DNA of 64,000 bases from Zingiber officinale (taxonomy: Eukaryota > Streptophyta > Magnoliopsida > Zingiberales > Zingiberaceae), in contig NC_056002.1 in the NCBI RefSeq assembly GCF_018446385.1, positions 12,286,894 to 12,350,893 of the forward strand, written 5' to 3'. Below are positions 57,501 to 64,000 of this stretch, in pieces (the stretch's first letter is position 1; each line of letters opens with the position of its first letter). The notes beneath the pieces are model-generated. The model made no database searches. It was not told where the DNA came from and worked only from the letters and a program-made list of their open reading frames with translations. The translations under genes were made by a program, and so were the position numbers.

Positions 57501-60094
57501 TGGCTTGATTGGATGATCTTTGCAATTTAAAGGCCTTATTCCACTTGAGACAATAGGTAAGGGTTATCAATACATTCATTCTTTAGCTTCACCTTAAAAC
57601 ACACCCAACTTTCAATAAAGTGACCGATGTTTAGAATGGAAGTAAATGATCTTACTTGGAATGCCTTAATCAAACTTCAAACTATCTTTGGTGATCGTAA
57701 ACCACAATTTTACTATGAGATAAGCAGATAGCATGGGTAAATTATGCCAAGGTATGTAGTTATTATATGACAAAAGAAAGAGAAAAAAAAAGGTGAATTT
57801 CATGGTGTGTCAATTGAGGCTTGAAGCTTTTATCCAAAATAGTAAGAACAAAATCAAAGTATCAAAAACAAAGAATGCTTTTAGGTTCAGGCCAAAGTTA
57901 TCAGAAACAAGACAATTATCAACAGAAATTTAAAATGCATGATTTATAGTTGAAAGAAAAATATTAAAAAGAAAATAAAGAATTAGAATTAAACCTGTGA
58001 AGCTCACTGACAAGGCAACTAAGGCCGGCAAAGGAAGATGAAATGGTGTTGAATTCAATTTGTAAAAGCAAATTAGTTTCACCATCAACCATATAATCTG
58101 ATCGGTGCAAACCCAATCGAATATCCTGAAAGCGGTGACAATATTTACTATTTAGCACATCCAAACAGAATATAATACAACGGTGAGGTCAGAGAAGCAC
58201 TTCTGTTTTGTTTATTTCCAGCATCTCTGAGTGAATATCAAGTAGTCTACTTGTAAATGCGTCTGCTTGCTTCGTTCTGCATTAGCAAGAGAAGTGTAAC
58301 AACATGAGTCAATGCTTGAGAAGTGAACCACTTTAGCCTACAATGCTGGTGTAGGGAGTAAGAATCTAGAGTGGGTCTCTAGGATAAACATACAATTGAG
58401 AAAGAGGCTTTTAGCAAAGCATATTACATACTCAAGACTGTTAATATTGGGTCACTACAAACCAATAAAGTTCAGGGATAAAGACATCTGTAAGATGAAT
58501 GTTCAATAGAATTTCAGTAGAAGTACGTACTGGAAACCAGTAAGATGCAACAGTTCTTTCAATGAAGGAATAGATGTTGACCAAGACTATGATTAAAAAT
58601 ACAATAATTAAGTAGTAGAAAAGAACTAGAAAGAATACTAATGTAAATCTTTTTGCTCCATGGAAAAGGTAAGATCCAAAAAACTTTGAAATATTCTCTG
58701 AGGAACTATATGATGGAAAATTAATAGGAACCTAAAGATGTAAACACCCTCAGCCACTTGTAACAAACTAAAGTTCTTCATCTGTAAAAACATACAAATT
58801 TTCTTCTTTATGGGTAGAAGAAAAGAAAATGCATTCTCTCACAATTCTTCACAGGAGATACTAATACTTCCTGAATAGCAAAGAGAGAAACTAGCCACCA
58901 TCGTTGCTACATTTCCAATCCAGAAAATAAAGAGATGCAGTTAATACTAAATCACTACTCCTTTCCAAGATAGCTAGAAATAATAATCATAACTAATAAC
59001 GGTAAAATATTAGATGCTCGGTTATTTTTGGTGAAGGCTTGATTATGAATAGTGGATGAAAACCTGGATAAAGCATCCTGCAAGAACTTTCCATCCAAGC
59101 TCACTCGGTCCACAAGCTCATTGAAGATAGGAGCTAACTCAGATGCTTGCCTCCAATACCTTTTTGGAAATGGCATAGGCAATAAAGAAAAGGGAGCATG
59201 AACTAGACCAACACCGGGGACGATTCCTGATCCCTGCATGTAAATTATTCCGATCCTGAGTTTCAGGTGAAATTAAAACTGTTTTGAACTTCTTGTCATG
59301 CAGATAAATATGTACGAACATATTTCAAAAGGTGTCTTCTTTAACAATGATATAGAGCAGGAATGGTGAGAGGGAAAACTTATTTACATGATAATCCAAA
59401 AAAGTATTGATGTTTTGAATAAATGAATAGGTAGATAACTAGACACCAAGATTGTGAAACATATATATCTGGAAGAACAAAAAGGATTCTATAATGTGAA
59501 ACCAAAAAAAAGAAGTGATTTTTGAAGAGAGAAATCAGAAATCGCACCTCGACGCGTCTATCCCCGACGACAAGCCCATGGAGCGAGCTCCAAACAAGAG
59601 CGTCGTACACTATTTCATCCACCAAGTCGGGAGCGACGCTGTGAGCGATGGGAGAGATGGCGATCTCGTCCTCAACCTCCTCTCCCCTCTCGGCGAACCC
59701 CGTCCGATCCATAGTTAGATCGAATGCGCGAGAATGGAACTGACGACGGTAGGCAGCATTATGGAGATCTGTATCGAATAATAAAAAGCAGGGTAAGATT
59801 GAGAGCGACAAAAGTAGGGAGGAGCAACCAAAACCCACTCAGATCTCGTCCCCATCAACACCACAGTTTTCCCGCAATCCACAAATAAAAATTCTTCCTT
59901 TTTACCGGTGGCAGAGAGCGCAAAGCCTAACAAGACGGAAAAGTGGGAAGATTCAAACCTTGTTTTGCGATGGCGAAATGGAGCTCGCGAGCGAAGGCGA
60001 GAGGAAGCAAGGTTCGATTTTGATTACAGATCCTATCGGCGTTGAACAAGTTGGTAGAGAAAAGATCAAGGCGAATCCACGCGAGAGCGGACAT
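54534..60094 (-). CDS. GSH2: glutathione synthetase, 12 exons, 516 aa
   Basis: Exons: 59959-60094, 59548-59768, 59064-59233, 58201-58276, 57995-58125, 56162-56284, 55999-56079, 55604-55684, 55433-55502, 55205-55326, 54816-54955, 54534-54733; they join with matching phases into 516 codons and a stop. The enzyme adds glycine to gamma-glutamylcysteine using ATP, the last step of glutathione synthesis, in cytosol and plastid. Seen in order: [108 protein letters not shown], the Gly-rich loop [15 protein letters not shown] (about 443-457) and YILMQRIFP. The first 70 residues ([15 protein letters not shown]...) are basic with few acids, like a transit peptide; an internal Met before DRTGF could give a cytosolic form. 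Exons 7 and 8 are joined by an AT-AC intron. It is divergent with the gene at 60592. Confidence 0.93.
55685..55998 (-). other. AT-AC U12-type intron of glutathione synthetase
   Basis: The 5' border reads ATATCCTTT (55998 down to 55990), identical to the U12 5' splice consensus. TTTCTTAAC (55703-55695) matches the U12 branch site in 8 of 9 bases. The intron ends in AC about ten bases later. Only this AT-AC splicing gives the conserved reading [13 protein letters not shown]; no GT-AG choice was found. Confidence 0.8.
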
Positions 60095-60591
60095 GCCTTA
60101 ATTTAGAGAATTAAAGCACGAAGAGGGCCAATATTGAATTTATCGAAAATTTCTAAGAATAAAGCAATTAGAATGATCGGGGGAAAAAACTAAAACCTAA
60201 CACAAAAATAAATTTTGTTTAAAAATCAATCCAATGCATTTTGCAGGGTTCCGGTATGATTCATTAACTTACAGGGTTCAAAATGTGAAGTCATAAAAGT
60301 TGTGTAGTAATGCAAAAGAGTCCTCATAATTATTTATAACACCTTTGACTACCGAATTGTACCACCGCTACTATAAAAATTCGCCGGCCGTGAATTGCGT
60401 ATGGATATTTTTTCCCTCGGCCTACGGATTCCTGCCCAAATTCGTTTCTCTTCTCGTCGGCGTTCCCTTTCCCAATCCCAAACCCTAGCCTTTGATCCTC
60501 CCCCGTTCCATGGAGTTCGCCGCGATTAGGACTAGGGTTTCTCTCCCTCTTCGCACACGGTAGCGAGCGGCTCTGCGCCCTTGACCTTGCC
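60095..60591. promoter_or_regulatory. shared divergent promoter region of glutathione synthetase and the R3H-SUZ gene
   Basis: About 500 bp separate the two start codons, which point away from each other. The part next to the R3H-SUZ gene is GC- and CT-rich. No clear TATA box was found for either gene. Confidence 0.5.
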
Positions 60592-63065
60592 ATGGATGGC
60601 TCGGCGGACGACCCCAGCGCCCCTGACTCGTGGGAGATGGCGGATCTCGACGCTAGCATGAGCCGGCTCCTCCTCTCCACTAAAAAGAACTCAGACTCGT
60701 CGAGTTCTCCGCTTGACGCTGAGGAGGACGAGGTGGAGGCGGTTGCAGCACTGCCGCTTGCCTCGCTTGACCCTTCCGATCAAGTTCGAGGTGCCCCGGC
60801 GGATGCTGTGAGCCAGGTGGATCAGTTCCTTCGAGAAGCTTTGGAGAAGCCCAGAGAGCGATTGGCGAGTAAGTTTTTTCTTCTTGGAAGCTTGCGGGTG
60901 TCTCTGGCACTTGAATTGAGATTCATGCAGATGTCTTTCAACTATAATTTTGTCTCACAGTTTGGTTAGATTTTGATATTAAACTTCTTAAGAGATAGTC
61001 TGCACCAAATTAAGTACTCATTTTCAACTTGAACCAAATTAAGTTTTTGATTATTAGAATGGTTGATGTGTGATATATGATTGAACATGAAGGAAGAGAA
61101 GGAAAAGTATAATTTAATTTTTGAACTCGATGCATCCTTGCAGAGGACGCTTCATCTGATTTAGATGCAGGCATAGTACGTATAAACCAATCCTTGATGT
61201 ACATGAATTCAGGAAAAATGTTGAGATTACGATAATGAAAGTATTCTATTCATGGTGCTTGTCTCTATTTTATTTTTAGGACTGTGTATTTGCAACACAT
61301 CTTCTTAGCCTCTCTTTTTTTCTCATGTGAAAGAGGATAATTAACTTATGATGTTTTTAAATGAATTTTCTTGTTGGCATTACCTAATCATATTGGGCTC
61401 ATGTGCAAGTTTTAACTAGGTAATCATGAAGTTGAACATATATTCTAGAGTATTATGGAAAGCTGGTATTTTGCAATAGAATGATTAAAACATGAAGATT
61501 GTATAAGATATAAATAAGGCAATATGAAACTCTGAATTAACTGGAAATAAACATTTGATAGTGAATTTTAAATTTTTGTGGAACCATGCGGTGATTGATG
61601 CTCTCAATTTAGTATTTTAATATATACATATCATTTTCTTTTCATGTGTTATATGCTTTTGGAGTGTAGAAGTCAAACTAGTGGTTAGATTTCAAGGAGT
61701 TATTTCCAATGTTTCAGAATTTTTTTTCATATTGTTAATAATGGTCACTCTTTCAAACATTGATTGCTCTGGGTTGATAAGAGATCTTATACTTGGCTCA
61801 GCAAACCCATAGAAAATCCATGGCCCTTCTAGGCATGGTTGAAAATTTGGTTATGTTGTAGCGAACCTAGCTCAGATAGATGTGTATCCGTGAATATGAT
61901 TGCTACTTGGATCCCTAAGAATGATTGAAGTTAGGAATTGGTTTGTATCATTGTATGCTACATTAGCTACTGTAGAATATTTTGATTGGACATGTATCTT
62001 GCTACTGCCTAAACTCCTTGATAAGGGCCTAATTATCCTTCTGTTTTTTGTGATGGCTGATCATTGGCTAGATAGTACGCTATAGAAAATGCAGAATCCT
62101 AGTCAAGTTATGTTACATGTTTGACTAGTTCTACCACAGGTTTGTATGTGCATTACATGGGATGTGTAGACTTGGTAATTTGACTTGGAATTGAAATACT
62201 AGCCTTTCAATGGCATGAGATTTTTAGAATTGTTTTGTTATATTACTCTCTTGTTTTCATTGAATGGGTGTATTTCAATTGCTTCCTTGTTATATTTTAC
62301 TTTTTTTTTCTGTTTCTTTTGTGGTACTCTATCATGCATCTGATTGTGAAGCAATCTCTTGTCAGTTTTGAGGATGGAACAAGATGTTGAGAAGTTCCTC
62401 CGCGATCCTACTCAGCAGCAACTGGAATTTCAGGAACTCCCAAACTCTTACCTAAGATTAGCAGCACACCGTGTTGCTCAACATTATTACCTGCAATCCA
62501 TTGCCAGACCTGACAATAGCATGCCAGATGGATCTGGTTCTCGAATTTTGCTTTGTAAATCTTCTATCAACTGCAGGCTACCTCCTGTTCGTCTTGCTGA
62601 TATTCCTGTCAATCTGCCACAAGAAGATAATGATGTCCTGCTTAAAGTTGCAATCAAGCAAAGGCCTAAGAAGCATTCACAAAATATGAGAAATGCAAAT
62701 ACCCAGTTGTCTAGGACTAATTACCAAAAAAGTGTTGAAGAAAGAAAAGAAGATTATAACCGAGCACGTGCACGGATATTCAATAGCAACGAGAGCATCA
62801 GTCAAGAGGACAAAGTAAAGTTACCAGATAATCTTCATGACAGCTTTTTATCTGTAAGGCCAGATAAATTATCTGTGACTGAAGGATCTGGGAATTATCT
62901 GGGAAGGAGTTCTAATGATTCCACTTCAAGTAGCAGCAGAGTAAGCAGGACTAAGGTAGAGAAAGAGCCTGTTGTTAGTAAACCAAAGGTGAACAATAAA
63001 GTTGCCATATTCCGTGATCGTGATGTGGATAGTAGGGATCCTGACTATGCTAGGAATTATGACAG
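60592..63065 (+). CDS. R3H and SUZ domain protein, first two coding exons (gene leaves the window)
   Basis: Exons 60592-60868 and 62366-63065, GT-AG, phases matching; the open frame continues past the GT at 63066. Residues 1-90 are acidic and Ser-rich (MADLDASMSRLLL, then DQFLREALEKPRERL). Residues 93-165 fit the R3H nucleic-acid-binding domain (ILRMEQDVEKFLRD, LPNSYLRLAAHRVAQHYYLQS). About 215-232 (SVEERKEDYNRARARIF) fits the SUZ motif, another RNA-binding segment. R3H-SUZ proteins bind single-stranded RNA or DNA; in animals related proteins are called ARPP21/R3HDM. The plant role is not well defined. The C-terminal part is expected right of the window. ATG 60592 is the first in frame and follows CTTGCC. 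Confidence 0.85.
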
Positions 63066-64000
63066 GTAACTCTTCTTTTGTTTTAAGGTTAAACAATCTG
63101 CTGATTACCATTAAACACATTGCTATACACATCCATGTTGTACACTCAGCAGGGCTCGGAACCAACTGTACCTCTTTTACATAGGTCGAGGTTCAAATTA
63201 GTAATATACTGGGTGAAGCTAGTATGGATTGACACTTTTAGCTTTTTTTTTACTGTCAATTCTAACCTCAGTCTTGACCATCATTAATATTCATTTGGAA
63301 CTTCATAATTATTTTTATTGTCATTATAAAACCATCGCCTGCTGCTTAGCTGTAAGAAAATGATACCATTTCTAATATTTTGTTTTGAAATTTAACTGTG
63401 TTTGCTTGGCCAGCCCTTAATTTGTATCTTCTCTATTGGTCTTGAGTGGTACTTTATTTTACTTTTTGAAATATATTCCCAGTAAGCATGATGTTTTCCT
63501 AACATCTTTTTAAAACATCAAAACAAGAAAATGTCCAAAGAAATATTTTATACTTCATTAAAAAATTTAATTCAAATTTACCCCTCTTAGTAGTAAATCT
63601 TTATAGTTTCTCATCAAAATCATCTATCCTGGTGCCAGCCAACTCACTGAGTGTGATTACCACTTCACCTTGAGTCTTTATTATAATTTAAAGCTTAACT
63701 TCTGAAAGCTCCTTGGCTTAATGCTTTTTTTTTTCTGGGAAGAAAGGAAGAAAATGAAGTGGTTTAAGTGAAGAGAAAAAAAAATAGAAATGTCTTATGT
63801 TATTTAATTTCCACCATTGTTTTCAAAGTCAGTTCGGATCAGTTGATTTAGGTTGGAATGACTAATGCCTTTAAGAAAGGGAATACAAACTTTGGTTGGC
63901 ACTTGGCACAAGATCAGTCAAATTTAAAATTGAACAAGATAAACCACTAAAGATAGAAAGCCAAGGTGGATCAATGAGAGGATTTGATTTATTTGTCAAA
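63066..64000. other. intron of the R3H-SUZ gene to the window edge
   Basis: AT-rich, with no further exon recognised. The next coding exon should lie beyond the window. Confidence 0.5.

Overview
The window is nuclear DNA of a flowering plant. Genes have many short introns with plant-type borders, AT-rich introns and intergenic DNA, and several families of plant LTR retrotransposon fossils. Some exons, mainly the ubiquitin-like ones, are rich in G/C at silent sites, which suggests a monocot, but the species cannot be named from sequence alone.

Layout. 1-7667: retroelement fossils (an Athila-like Gypsy piece with its LTR, a Tekay-like LTR piece and a Tat-like solo LTR). 8402-9777: a four-exon gene for a small tail-anchored membrane protein that I do not recognise. 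10141-30690: a local array of duplicated polyubiquitin-like genes with shared leaders and 3' regions. It includes one nearly normal but 5'-broken polyubiquitin, a 201-residue and a 500-residue diverged poly-ubiquitin-like open frame, a 46-residue mini-fusion and copies that kept only flanks. The array is split by DNA transposons, several with clear target duplications, and by a solo LTR. It also contains decayed pieces of MCM5, a hAT transposase and the neighbouring kinesin.

30764-37438 (minus): a KIN-14 type, C-terminal-motor kinesin in 15 exons. Its last motor exon is not found because the ubiquitin array begins in the following intron. A 5'-truncated RTE-like LINE with a 15-bp target duplication sits in its fifth intron. 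38878-51157: one old Tat-lineage Gypsy element (minus) with both LTRs, holding a nested Copia element, which in turn holds a solo LTR; a 603-bp hAT element sits in its 3' LTR. 52013-53502 (plus): QCR6, the hinge subunit of respiratory complex III, with a start codon split by an intron. 54534-60094 (minus): a complete 12-exon glutathione synthetase with an apparent AT-AC U12-type intron. 60592 onward (plus): an R3H-SUZ protein gene that leaves the window on the right.

The intact housekeeping genes (QCR6, glutathione synthetase, R3H-SUZ) cluster at the right end; glutathione synthetase and R3H-SUZ are head-to-head about 500 bp apart. The most unusual part is the ubiquitin array: long open frames are kept while most di-glycine junctions, the C-terminal tail and the Ile44 patch of some units have changed. 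All exon models were built by eye from splice borders and reading frame and have no transcript support.
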